Below are positions 36,925 through 46,400 of a stretch of DNA of 64,000 nt, piece after piece. The stretch's first letter is position 1, and each line of letters begins with the position of its first letter. The stretch is taken from NCBI RefSeq assembly GCF_902459655.1, contig NZ_CABPSB010000021.1:1-64000 (forward strand), in the 5' to 3' direction. The notes below the pieces were generated by a model. That model was not told where the DNA came from. It saw only the letters and a program-made list of their open reading frames with translations, and ran no database searches. The stretch is from Pandoraea anhela (lineage in GTDB: Bacteria; Pseudomonadota; Gammaproteobacteria; Burkholderiales; Burkholderiaceae). The position numbers and the translations under genes are program-made.

Positions 36925-38175
36925 ATGTCAGCCGCGCCTCCGATTCCGAAGCCTTCGTCGTCCGCCCGCCACCGGCCGCCGATGTCGAACGCCGCTTCGC
37001 CACCCCGTGTCGCACCGGACGCTTCGCCTGCCGGGTTGCCGGCACCCCTTCGAGAGGGTCGCGATGGTCGCGATGGTCGAGAGGGCCGCGCAGGCTACAC
37101 CGGCAGCGGCTTGGCCCGTCAGAGCGCCGCGCGTCGGCGTCCGCCTCGATGGCTGGTGATGACGCTGCTCGTCGGATTGCTGACGGCGACCGTTCTTGCG
37201 GCGTTGTGTGGCGGCGCTTACCGTATCGCGCCGGGCGACGCCATTGCCGCGCTGTTCCGGGGGGCGACGGGCGACTTCGCTCAGGATCAGGCGCGCAATG
37301 TGATGTTGCAGATTCGTCTGCCGCGCATCGTGCTCGGCATTCTGGTCGGCGCCGGATTCGGTGCGGCCGGTGCGGCATTGCAGGCGCTCTTTCGTAATCC
37401 GCTGGCCGACCCGGGGTTGATCGGCGTGGCCAGCGGTGCGGCGCTGGGCGCGGCTGGCGTCATCGTCCTCGGCGGCGTGCTGTTGCCTGCGGCACTCGCG
37501 GCGTCGCTCGGGGTGTGGATGCTGCCGGTGGCGGCGTTCGTCGGCGCGCTGGGCGTGACAGCGCTGGTCTACCGTCTTGCGGCCGGGCGCGGACGTCTCG
37601 CTCTGCCGCTGCTGTTGCTCGCCGGTATCGCGATCAACGCCGTCGCCAGCGCCGCCATCGGGTTGCTGACCTATCTCGCCAGCGACACGCAACTACGCAC
37701 CCTCACGTTCTGGACGCTCGGCAGTCTCGGCGGGGCGCAATGGTCGATGCTCGCCGTGATCGTGTGGCCCGTGGCGCTGGGGATCGTCGCCCTCGCCTCG
37801 CAGTGCCGTTCGCTCAACGCGTTACTGCTCGGCGAAGCCGAGGCGTTGCATCTGGGCGTGGCCGTGCAATCAGTCAAGCGACGCGTGATGGTGGCTTGCG
37901 CACTGTGCGTAGGGGCGTTGGTCGCGTCGAGCGGCATGATCGGATTCATCGGGCTGGTCGCGCCGCACATCGTGCGCCTGGTGGTCGGTCCCGATCCGCG
38001 CGCCGTGCTGCCGGCGGCGGCGCTCTTCGGCGCGATCCTGACGCTGCTCGCCGACCTCGTCGCCCGCACGTGGGTCGCTCCCGCCGAATTGCCGCTCGGT
38101 ATTCTGACAGCGCTGCTCGGCGCGCCCTTCTTCCTCATGCTGCTGTGGCGACGCCGCGGCCAGTTCGGGTTGTGA
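36925..38175 (+). CDS. hmuU: Haem ABC transporter permease
   Basis: An inner-membrane permease of the BtuC/FecCD family for haem. Helices begin at about residue 78 (WLVMTLLVGLLTATVLAALCGGA) and the family motifs LRLPRIV-like (IRLPRIVLGILVGAGFGAAGAALQALFRNPLADPGLIGVASGAALGA) and GMIGFIGLVAPHIVRLVVGPD are present. The first ~75 residues are an unusual Pro/Ser/Arg-rich cytosolic extension with a REGRDGRDGREGR repeat; the usual length is ~340-360 against 416 here. Start is uncertain: ATG at 36925, ATG at 36982, or a GTG at 36841 are all possible and none has a strong ribosome-binding site. Confidence 0.85.
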   Translation: MSAAPPIPKPSSSARHRPPMSNAASPPRVAPDASPAGLPAPLREGRDGRDGREGRAGYTGSGLARQSAARRRPPRWLVMTLLVGLLTATVLAALCGGAYRIAPGDAIAALFRGATGDFAQDQARNVMLQIRLPRIVLGILVGAGFGAAGAALQALFRNPLADPGLIGVASGAALGAAGVIVLGGVLLPAALAASLGVWMLPVAAFVGALGVTALVYRLAAGRGRLALPLLLLAGIAINAVASAAIGLLTYLASDTQLRTLTFWTLGSLGGAQWSMLAVIVWPVALGIVALASQCRSLNALLLGEAEALHLGVAVQSVKRRVMVACALCVGALVASSGMIGFIGLVAPHIVRLVVGPDPRAVLPAAALFGAILTLLADLVARTWVAPAELPLGILTALLGAPFFLMLLWRRRGQFGL

Positions 38176-38231
38176 CGACCCGAGCGGTTTTCATGCGACG
38201 CATCGCCCACTGACCACACCGGCACATCACC

Positions 38232-39101
38232 ATGCTCAGCGCTCACGACCTCACGATTGCTCACACCGAATCCCCCGTGCTCGACGGCCTGTCGCTCGAC
38301 ATTCGTCCCGGCGAATTGCTGGTGCTGCTCGGGCGCAACGGCGCCGGCAAAAGTACCTTGCTCAAAGCGCTGGCCGGGGAGCCATTGCCGCCGCGCGCGC
38401 ACATGCGCGGCGCCATCACGCTCAACGGCGCGTTGCTGTCGCAATACACCTCGGCGGCGCTGGCACGCCTGCGTGCGGTGCTGCCGCAAACGGCGCAGTT
38501 GTCGTTCCCGTTCAGCGCGCTGGAAATCGTCACGATGGGCCGGCTGCCGTTTCCGGGATCGGCCACCAGATCGACGACATCAGGTGCGCGCAGCAAGCGC
38601 AAGAGCGATGAGGACATCGCAATGCTCGCGCTGGAACAGGCGGGAGCGCTATCGCTGATGCATCGCGACGTGATGACGCTCTCGGGCGGCGAATGGGCGC
38701 GGGTGCAGTTCGCACGGGTGCTGGCGCAGTTGTGGCCGGACGAAAGCGCCGGGGCGCCGTCGGTGCCGCGTTACCTGCTGCTCGACGAACCGACGGCGGC
38801 GCTCGACCTCGCACATCAGCATCACCTGTTGGCGCTCACGCGCGAACTCGCCAAGTCGTGGGGATTCGGTGCGATGGCGATCGTGCACGACGTGAATCTC
38901 GCCGCGCGTCACGCGGACCGGATGGCGCTGCTCGCCGACGGTCGAATTCTCGCCACGGGCACCCCGTACGAGGTAATGCGCGCCGATCTCATCGAGACGA
39001 CGCTCGGGCTTCCCGTGCAGGTGATTACCCCCCAAAACCTGCCGGATCACGCCACCATGCGCGGCGTATCGGCGGGCGTGCCGTTCGCACTCCCGGCATG
39101 A
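38232..39101 (+). CDS. hmuV: Haem ABC transporter ATP-binding protein
   Basis: A 289-residue ATPase that powers haem import. Walker A GRNGAGKS is at residues 34-41, the signature is LSGGEWARVQFARVLAQL and Walker B is YLLLDEPTAALDLAHQ. The insertion around residues 105-125 (PGSATRSTTSGARSKRKSD) is longer than in most HmuV. It ends the hmuRSTUV operon, 40 bases from the convergent cyclodeaminase-like gene. Confidence 0.94.
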   Translation: MLSAHDLTIAHTESPVLDGLSLDIRPGELLVLLGRNGAGKSTLLKALAGEPLPPRAHMRGAITLNGALLSQYTSAALARLRAVLPQTAQLSFPFSALEIVTMGRLPFPGSATRSTTSGARSKRKSDEDIAMLALEQAGALSLMHRDVMTLSGGEWARVQFARVLAQLWPDESAGAPSVPRYLLLDEPTAALDLAHQHHLLALTRELAKSWGFGAMAIVHDVNLAARHADRMALLADGRILATGTPYEVMRADLIETTLGLPVQVITPQNLPDHATMRGVSAGVPFALPA

Positions 39102-39141
39102 TGTCGGCCCCGCCTGCGCTTACCGGCTCGGGCGAGCGGAA

Positions 39142-40113
39142 TCAGGCCGACGGAACCCCGTCTTTCGCCACATTCGCGCGCGCGCACAGCACGGCGGCGA
39201 GATCCCACAGCGCGTAACCCACGCTCTTGAAGAGCACCGGCCCGCTCGCGCGGAACCGGTCGGGCGTGATGATCGCGTCCATCAACGGCGCAGCGCGTCC
39301 CCAATCGATGGCGGCGTGCAACAGGTCGCCAGCCTCGTGTTTGACCTCCCACGTATCGACGACGAGCGTTCCGCGCACGGCGGCGTCGCGGCACAACTGC
39401 GGCGGCAACTCGCGCATGTCCGGACGAAACGCGCCGACGCCCGCCACGAAGATGTCGTCGCGCCAACGCACCGCATCGGTGTCGGGCAGTACGGGCTCGC
39501 TGCTGGTCGTCGCCGTAATCACGATGCTCACGGTGCCGAGTACCGGCTCGATGGCATCGACGACGGTCGCCTCGACACCGAGTGTCGCCGCATGCTCCGC
39601 GAGCGTATGTGCCCGCTCCGGGCTGCGCGAGTAGATCATGAAGTGACGCGTTCCCATACCGGCAGCGAACGCCTCCAGATGCGCCCTCGCCTGCACGCCC
39701 GCACCGACGATGAGCACCGGCCCCTTGGGCCTCGGCGCGAATTTGCGGGCGGCGAACAGCGTAACGGCGGCCGTGCGCCGGCCTGTGACGGTCGGCCCGT
39801 CGAGCAACATCAGACGTTCGCCCGTATGCGGATCGAATACCATCACTTCGCCGATGATCGACGGCTTCCCGGCCCGACAGTTTTCGGGATGCACGGTAAT
39901 GTGTTTGGTCATTGCCACATCGCGATTGACGGCGGGCATGACGAGCAGCACGCCGCCTCGGCGGCCGCGTTCGGGTTCGGTCAGGGGAAAGTGCAGACGC
40001 TCGGGCGCGCGGGCGGTGCCCGAACGCATCTCCATGAGCATGGACTCGATGCCATCGGCCAACTGAGGATAGGGCAACAACTGCGCAGTTTGCTGCGCAT
40101 CCAGCGTGATCAT
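39142..40113 (-). CDS. Ornithine cyclodeaminase/mu-crystallin family protein
   Basis: A 323-residue NAD(P)-dependent enzyme. The Rossmann motif is LIVGAGVQARAHLEAF (~135-150), with the substrate lysine in AMTKHITVHPEN and the VVDTWEVKHEAGDLLHA segment. In proteobacteria such proteins include ornithine cyclodeaminase, alanine dehydrogenase and the pyrroline-2-carboxylate/piperideine-2-carboxylate reductase (LhpI/Dpka-like) of hydroxyproline, proline and lysine breakdown; the GVLLVMPAVNRDVAM stretch resembles the reductase type, but I cannot decide. GGAG lies eight bases before the ATG. It is a single gene with no linked catabolic neighbour. Confidence 0.85.
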   Translation of the reverse strand: MITLDAQQTAQLLPYPQLADGIESMLMEMRSGTARAPERLHFPLTEPERGRRGGVLLVMPAVNRDVAMTKHITVHPENCRAGKPSIIGEVMVFDPHTGERLMLLDGPTVTGRRTAAVTLFAARKFAPRPKGPVLIVGAGVQARAHLEAFAAGMGTRHFMIYSRSPERAHTLAEHAATLGVEATVVDAIEPVLGTVSIVITATTSSEPVLPDTDAVRWRDDIFVAGVGAFRPDMRELPPQLCRDAAVRGTLVVDTWEVKHEAGDLLHAAIDWGRAAPLMDAIITPDRFRASGPVLFKSVGYALWDLAAVLCARANVAKDGVPSA

Positions 40114-40343
40114 CGATATGTCTCCGCTTCGGGGGCGTGCGCCGTCGGCGGCAGAGCTTTCACTCGTCGTCGTTACATCGCGTCACGCTTTTGCTAAGTC
40201 TGAATTCAGTGTAGCGCGCATCGCGAGAACGCGTCTGCCACATCAAAATTTAATCGTGACAATTCGTGTCATGGCGTCCACAAGTGCCATCCGGCGATGT
40301 CGAGAATCGGTCCGCCGCGTCGCATGGCATCGCGCACATGCGC

Positions 40344-42665
40344 TCAGCGGCTCGCATTGCGCATGCGTTTGTCGTCGTTGACAGTCGCACCGCGTACCTC
40401 GAAACGCACACTGTCGCGAACAGTGCCGGACGCATCGACGAGTTCGAGCGTGTGCCGCCCCGGCCAGGGCAACCAGCTCACCCGCGCACTACCCGCCAGC
40501 GGCTTGCCGTCGAGTCGCCAGACGGCGCCTTTGGGCCACGCCGCGGCGACCTGAAACCACAGTCGCTGGTTCGCCGGCGGGATATCCGGATCGAGTGCGA
40601 CGATGGTCCCGTCGGTCGGCCCCGCAATACGCCAGAGCGGACCGCTGGGGGCTTTCGTCGCGAGTGCGGATAGCGCAATCGTGTTCTGCGACGTCCCTGG
40701 CAAAAACCACTCTTCGCGCGCGGGTTCCACGTGCTGTGCATACTGCACTGCGACATGTTCGACGTCCGGCGGCGCCGGTGGCGGCAGACTCGCGGTACGT
40801 CGATGCAGATAGTCCATCACCCGATGCCAGATCGGTGCGGCGCCGGACACGCCGGAGACGTCCCACATCGGGGCGCCGTCCGCATTGCCGACCCAGACAC
40901 CGACCGTGTAGCGACGCGAATACCCGACGGCCCAGTTGTCGCGCATGTCCTTGCTCGTGCCGGTCTTCACAGCCGTCCAATAGCGTGTGGAGAGGGGACT
41001 GTCGAGTCCGAACGTGCGGGTTCGCGCCTGCCGGTCGGCAAGCATGTCCGACACGATGAAGCTCACCTGGGGCGAGAAGACAGCGGTGCGCGGGTGCCCG
41101 TCGGCACGGTCCTTCGCCGACGACGGCGAACGTGCCGGCATGCGTTCGTTCACGCCGCTGGCCGTGCCCCCGTTCGCCAATGCCCGATAGGCGTTGGTCA
41201 ATGTGAGCAAGGTGACGTCGGCGCTGCCCAGCGCCAGACTGAAGCCGTAGTAATCCCCGCTTTGCGTGAGCGGCAAACCGAGCGAGACGAGCGTCTGCGC
41301 GAACCGGCGCGGCGTGACCATCACGAGCGTACGCACGGCGGGCACATTCAGCGACGAGCCGAGCGCCGTGCGCGCACTCACCCATCCCTTGAAGTGACGG
41401 TCGTAGTTCTGCGGAATGTACAGCCCGCCACCTGTCGGCAAGTCGATGGGCGAATCGTCGAGCAAGGAGGCCGCCGTCAGACGCCGTTCGGCAATCGCCT
41501 GCGCATACAGGAACGGTTTGAGCGTGGAGCCGGCCTGTCGCAGCGAGGTCACACCGTCGACCTGCGCTGCCGACGACAACGCCGCTCCCGACGAGCCGAC
41601 CCACGCCAGAATGTCGCCGCTGGCGTTGTCGATCACGACGATCGCACCGTCCTGCACGTTGCGCGAACGGCCCGGCGTGCTCAGCTCCCGCAACGTCTGC
41701 TGAAGCGTGCTCACGGCCATGCGCTGAAGATTCGCGTCCAACGTACTGGTGATACGCGTGCCCGCCGGCGGACGACGCTCGCTGAACACGCGACGCGCAA
41801 AGTGCGGCGCGAGATTGACGGCATCGCGGGTCGTCATCACGCTGGCAGGTCGTGAAAACACAAGTTGCGTATAGCCTTCCAGTCCACTGCAATCGGCCGC
41901 TTGCCCGATATCCTTCAGAATGCCGCACGCCCGTTGCGAGACGCGCGCCGCAGACGCATTGGGCGCGCGCAACAAGGCGACGGCCAGCGCCGCCTCGCGG
42001 GCATCGAGGCCGATGGGTAGCTTGCCGAAGAGCGTCTGCGAGACGGCCGAAATGCCCACGAGTTCGCCCCGGAAGGGCACGAGGTTCAGGTACGCCTCGA
42101 GAATCTGGTCCTTGCGCCAGCGCTGTTCCAGCCATACGGCGGTCGCCGCCTGGCCGACCTTCTGCGTAACGGAGCGATTGCGCGCGCTCGGGCGCAGATC
42201 GTCGTCGAGCAGCCCGGCCAGCTGCATCGTCAACGTGGACGCGCCACGGGTTCGCGAATGCCAAAGATTGCCCCACGCAGCGGCGGCCACGCCTCGCCAG
42301 TCGACGCCGCTGTGCGCATAGAAACGCTTGTCCTCGGAGACGATCAACGCCTGACGAAACGCCGGCGATACGTCTGTGAGCGTCACCCAGTCGCCGCGTT
42401 GCGCGCGCATATCCGCGCGCAACCGCTGCAACGGCTCGCCACTGCGATCCAGCAGGATCCAGTCCGAGGCCCGCCAATCCTGGCGCACCTCGTCGAACGA
42501 CGGCACCGCTCGCGCAGGCGCAGAGGTCGCCAGACTGCCGAGCGACAGCACGACGCTCAGCACCGCATGCACTGCGCGACGCGCACCGCCCCAGCGACGA
42601 CCTTCCGGAACCGCGCTCATTCCCGCCACCATTCCCGCGATTTTTCCCGCCACCATTCCCCTCAT
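40344..42665 (-). CDS. pbpC: Penicillin-binding protein 1C
   Basis: A 773-residue bifunctional peptidoglycan synthase anchored in the inner membrane. The signal-like segment is at ~33-53. Glycosyltransferase motif EDKRFYAHSGVDW is at ~111-123 and ASTLTMQLAG follows. The transpeptidase has SxxK in GSTLKPF (~378), SLN in GSSLNVPA and KTG in KTGTSKDM (~565). The C-terminal BiPBP domain is typical of PbpC. The start is uncertain: three in-frame ATGs lie in the first 16 codons, within a short repeated sequence. It lies 25 bases after the YhhN gene and behind an alpha-2-macroglobulin gene, its usual partner. Confidence 0.93.
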   Translation of the reverse strand: MRGMVAGKIAGMVAGMSAVPEGRRWGGARRAVHAVLSVVLSLGSLATSAPARAVPSFDEVRQDWRASDWILLDRSGEPLQRLRADMRAQRGDWVTLTDVSPAFRQALIVSEDKRFYAHSGVDWRGVAAAAWGNLWHSRTRGASTLTMQLAGLLDDDLRPSARNRSVTQKVGQAATAVWLEQRWRKDQILEAYLNLVPFRGELVGISAVSQTLFGKLPIGLDAREAALAVALLRAPNASAARVSQRACGILKDIGQAADCSGLEGYTQLVFSRPASVMTTRDAVNLAPHFARRVFSERRPPAGTRITSTLDANLQRMAVSTLQQTLRELSTPGRSRNVQDGAIVVIDNASGDILAWVGSSGAALSSAAQVDGVTSLRQAGSTLKPFLYAQAIAERRLTAASLLDDSPIDLPTGGGLYIPQNYDRHFKGWVSARTALGSSLNVPAVRTLVMVTPRRFAQTLVSLGLPLTQSGDYYGFSLALGSADVTLLTLTNAYRALANGGTASGVNERMPARSPSSAKDRADGHPRTAVFSPQVSFIVSDMLADRQARTRTFGLDSPLSTRYWTAVKTGTSKDMRDNWAVGYSRRYTVGVWVGNADGAPMWDVSGVSGAAPIWHRVMDYLHRRTASLPPPAPPDVEHVAVQYAQHVEPAREEWFLPGTSQNTIALSALATKAPSGPLWRIAGPTDGTIVALDPDIPPANQRLWFQVAAAWPKGAVWRLDGKPLAGSARVSWLPWPGRHTLELVDASGTVRDSVRFEVRGATVNDDKRMRNASR

Positions 42666-42690
42666 CCTTTACCGAGCGTTCGTTGCGGTG

Positions 42691-43392
42691 TCACCGCGAC
42701 GCCTGCGGCGACGCGCGCACCGCCATGATCCCCGCGACCAGCAGCAATTGCGCGAGCGCGTACAGAATCCAGATGGCGTACTCCTGCGCCGGAATCGTGC
42801 CGACGAACGTCGTCGTGCCGATGAGAGCGTCCGATATGGTGAAAAGCAACGCTCCGACGGCAGCCCACTCGCCTCGCAGATCGGCCAGCAGCGCCGCCGA
42901 CGCCATCATGGCCAACACGATCACGTAGCACGCTACCGGCGCCTTGAGTGCTTCCATGCCGGGCCAGTACATCGCGTATGACAGCGCCGCCGCGATCCAC
43001 ACCACCACAATCGCGACGCGATGCCAGGCGGGGGCCTGCGCCCATGGGCGACGAAGACGCCAGAACAAGGCGAAATACGCGAGGTGCGCCAGCAGGAAGG
43101 CGCCGAGCCCCATCACGAAGTTCTGCGCCAGCGACGGGATGGCGAGCAGCACGTCCCCGGCGCCCGACAGGATCAACGCCGCACACAGCCAGACGCGCTC
43201 GCGTCGCTCCCGGTGATACATCGCGGCGAAGAGCAGCAATGCGCACAGGAGCGCTTTGGCGACGGCCTGATCCGCATAAGGCGCGCCACGCAGTGAGAGG
43301 GCATAAGCCGTTCCCGCGATGGCGGCGAGCCACCAGAAGCGGCGTGCCTCTCGTGGCAGCGCCGCAGCAGGCGCAAAGCTGTTCGACGTCAT
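42691..43392 (-). CDS. YhhN-family integral membrane protein (lysoplasmalogenase-like)
   Basis: A 233-residue inner-membrane protein with about eight hydrophobic segments and the family's conserved acidic residues in LSGAGDVLLAIP and SDALIGTTTFVG. The YhhN/TMEM86 family includes lysoplasmalogenases and is suspected to act on ether lipids or precursors. It sits between the alpha-2-macroglobulin and pbpC genes on the same strand, 83 and 25 bases from them, so it may be part of their operon; such an interposed gene is unusual. Function here is inferred only from the family. Confidence 0.85.
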   Translation of the reverse strand: MTSNSFAPAAALPREARRFWWLAAIAGTAYALSLRGAPYADQAVAKALLCALLLFAAMYHRERRERVWLCAALILSGAGDVLLAIPSLAQNFVMGLGAFLLAHLAYFALFWRLRRPWAQAPAWHRVAIVVVWIAAALSYAMYWPGMEALKAPVACYVIVLAMMASAALLADLRGEWAAVGALLFTISDALIGTTTFVGTIPAQEYAIWILYALAQLLLVAGIMAVRASPQASR

Positions 43393-43474
43393 GTCAGCGC
43401 GTCTCCCGTTCGTCGGTGCTCGTCATCATGTCGTGTTTGCCATGTTCGCAGCTGGCGTTACCCATGACCGCGCA

Positions 43475-46400
43475 TCATGGCTTGGCGGGCACCACCTGCA
43501 CCGGTGCATTCGGCGTCTCGCCATACATCGCCGGCTCGTACATCGCCTCGACGCGCGTGGGCGGCGTAGCGAACTTGCCGACGTTGTTCAGACGCACGGT
43601 GTACTCGATGCGATGCTGCCCCTTCGGCAGATAGTCGTAGTACGCCCGGTAAGCGTCCTGCGCGCGCTCCTCGAACGCCGGCATCGCACCATCACGATGC
43701 TCACCCTGCGTCGCAATCACCGAATCGCGCCCCAGTCCGCCGCCCAACACCGTCGCACCGCCCGGCAGCGGATCGCTCACCACGACCCAGCGCATGTCAG
43801 CCTGCGCATCGATATCGAGACGTACCCGCAACACCGCGCCGCGCACGAAGCTGTCGCCCGAGCGCTCCGCGGCGTCTTGCACCTGAACGCTGCGCGTCAC
43901 ACGGTAGCCGGCGGCGAACGGCGCCTTGAGCGGCACGGCGGCCAGACTCTGGATCGTCGCCCACGGCTTGCCGGCGCCGGTCTGCTCCAGACGCAAGACA
44001 TCGCGCCCGTTGTCCGTGCCGGCGGCAGCATTCGTCAGCCACGGCAGCGAGACCGTCGGCGGCAACGTGCCTGCCTTGAGCTTGTCCCAATCGACGCTTT
44101 GCACGCCACCGCTCGTCTGGTTGTCGCGCTGCCATTGGATCGACGTCTGGCCACTCGGCGTATCCCGTTCGAATCGTGCCGAGAAGCGATCCACGGCCAG
44201 ACCACCCCAGACGTTGGCCGTCGTCGTCGACCATGCGCCCCGCGATTGCAGGCCCAGCAGACCGATCACCAGACGCGGCATCTCGTCCTTCCACGCCGGG
44301 TTGGCGTTCATCAGCAACGCCAGTCGTGCCGCATTGGTTTCCGGACCGACCATGAGCCACCAAAGGCCGTCGCTGCCTTGCGTCGAGAAGCCCACGCGCG
44401 TGCCCTGATAGGACAGCCTCGCTCGCAGAATCTGCTCGGCCTGCGCCATGCGCTCGGCCCGCTGCGGCGCGTCGGGCAGACGTTGCAGAATCGCGTACCA
44501 GTCGATCACGGCGGAGGTCGGCCAATCGTTCGGCGCGATCGTGAGCGCGCTCAGCATGCGAGCGTTGGCGCGCCCGTAACGCGACAGGGCTTCGATCGCG
44601 TTGAGCTGGCGTATGGTCAGGTCGTCACGCGGCGCCCAGAAGCGACGCGTGAGACGCCCTTCCACGAACGCCGTCAGACCGTCCTGCATGCGGGCGAGTG
44701 CGTCGTCCGGCAGCCCGTACGCCGGATCGAGCGCCTTCGCCTCGTGGCTCACTGCCAGCAGATAAGCGGTCAACGTGTCGCTGCCCTGATTGGCGAAACC
44801 CTCCTGCGGAGGGAAATAGCTCGCAAGGCCGTCTTCATCCAGATACGACGGCAACGTGCCCATCACCCGCTTCCACTGCGCCGTATCTCGCAAGCCGAGC
44901 GCCTTGGACGCCTGCTGCTCCAGACAGGCATAGGGATACAGTTCGAACCAGCGCTTCACCCCCGGCAGGCCCTGCGACAGACGCGGCTGCATGTTGATGC
45001 GCACCCCACCGCGCAACTTACCCGTGCTGTCGGCGACCGCCCCGGCGGGCGGCGCCATCGGCAGCGTCAGACTGCCTTCGACCTGCATCAGCACCGACTG
45101 CTGCACACTCGCGGGTAACGACGGCTGAATGTCCTGCCCCACCTTGATGGCGTCGCTGGCCGCAGGCGCACCGCCGGCGGCCGGTGCCTGCGCACTGACC
45201 TCCCATAGCACCCGCTGCGCTCGCGTGTCGGCCAGGCCTGTCGGCGCGGTGACTTCCCACGCCACCTCCCGCGACTCGCCCGCTGGCACATCGACGCGCT
45301 GCGGCGCCAGCGTCAGTTGCGTTGCCCGTGCGGTCAACTGCACCTGCATGGCGTGCTGCGTCGTATTGCGCACGGTGAACTGGGCGCGGTAGTTGTCGCC
45401 CTCTCGCACCAACGGCGGCAATCCGGAGATCAGTTGCAGATCCTGGGTGGAACGAATCGTCGCGGTGCCCGTGCCGAACCAGCCAAGCGCCTGCGCAGCG
45501 GACGCCCCGGGCTTGCCATCGTCCGCCACAGCCACGATGCGGAAGCTCGACAGCGAGTCGTTGAGCGGCACGTCGACCGTCGCCTCGCCCTTGTCGTCGA
45601 GCACTACGCGCGGTTGCCACAGCAACAGCGTGTCGAACAGTTCCCGGGTCGGACTCTTGCCCCCGCCGCCGCCGGCAGGCACCGCTTTGCGGCCGTAATG
45701 GCGACGACCGATGATTTCCATCTGCGCGGTGGCCGTCGTCACGCTGTAGCTGCGGCGCTGCCACATGGCGTCGAGCAGATTCCAGCTGGTGTTCGGCGCC
45801 AGTTCCAGCAGCGCTTCGTCCACCGCAGCGACCGCGACTTCAGCACCGGCGGCCATCGGCTTGCCGTCCGGCTGCGTGACCTTGATACGCACCTTGGCAT
45901 GTCCACGTACCGGGTACGTCGCCGCATCGGGTTTCACGTCCACGGTCAAACGCTGCCCTGCGGTGCCGACGCGCAACTCGGTCAGGCCGAAGCGATAGGC
46001 GGGCTTGCCGAGATCCACGAGACCCGTCGGCGCCTGATACTCGCGCCCCTCGTACCAGAACGCGCGGAACCACTCGAGCGGCTGCTTCCACCCCCACTGG
46101 AAGAACGAATACCACGGCACTTCGTGAATGCGGCCGCGAACGGCCAGCACCGACACGTAGACATTGGGTCCCCACGCCGGATCGATCTTCAGCGAGATGT
46201 TCGGGTCCTTGCCTGAAATCTCCATCGTGCGCGTCTGCATCACACCCTCGCGCTCGATCGCCACCAGCGCAGTGGCCGAGCGAAACGGCATGCGGACCTG
46301 CAATTTGGCCGTCTCCCCAGGCGCGTACGCCCGACGCTCCGGCAACACGTCCATGCGATCGGTGTTGTCGCCGCCGAACCAGACCTCGCCGCGTCCCGTG

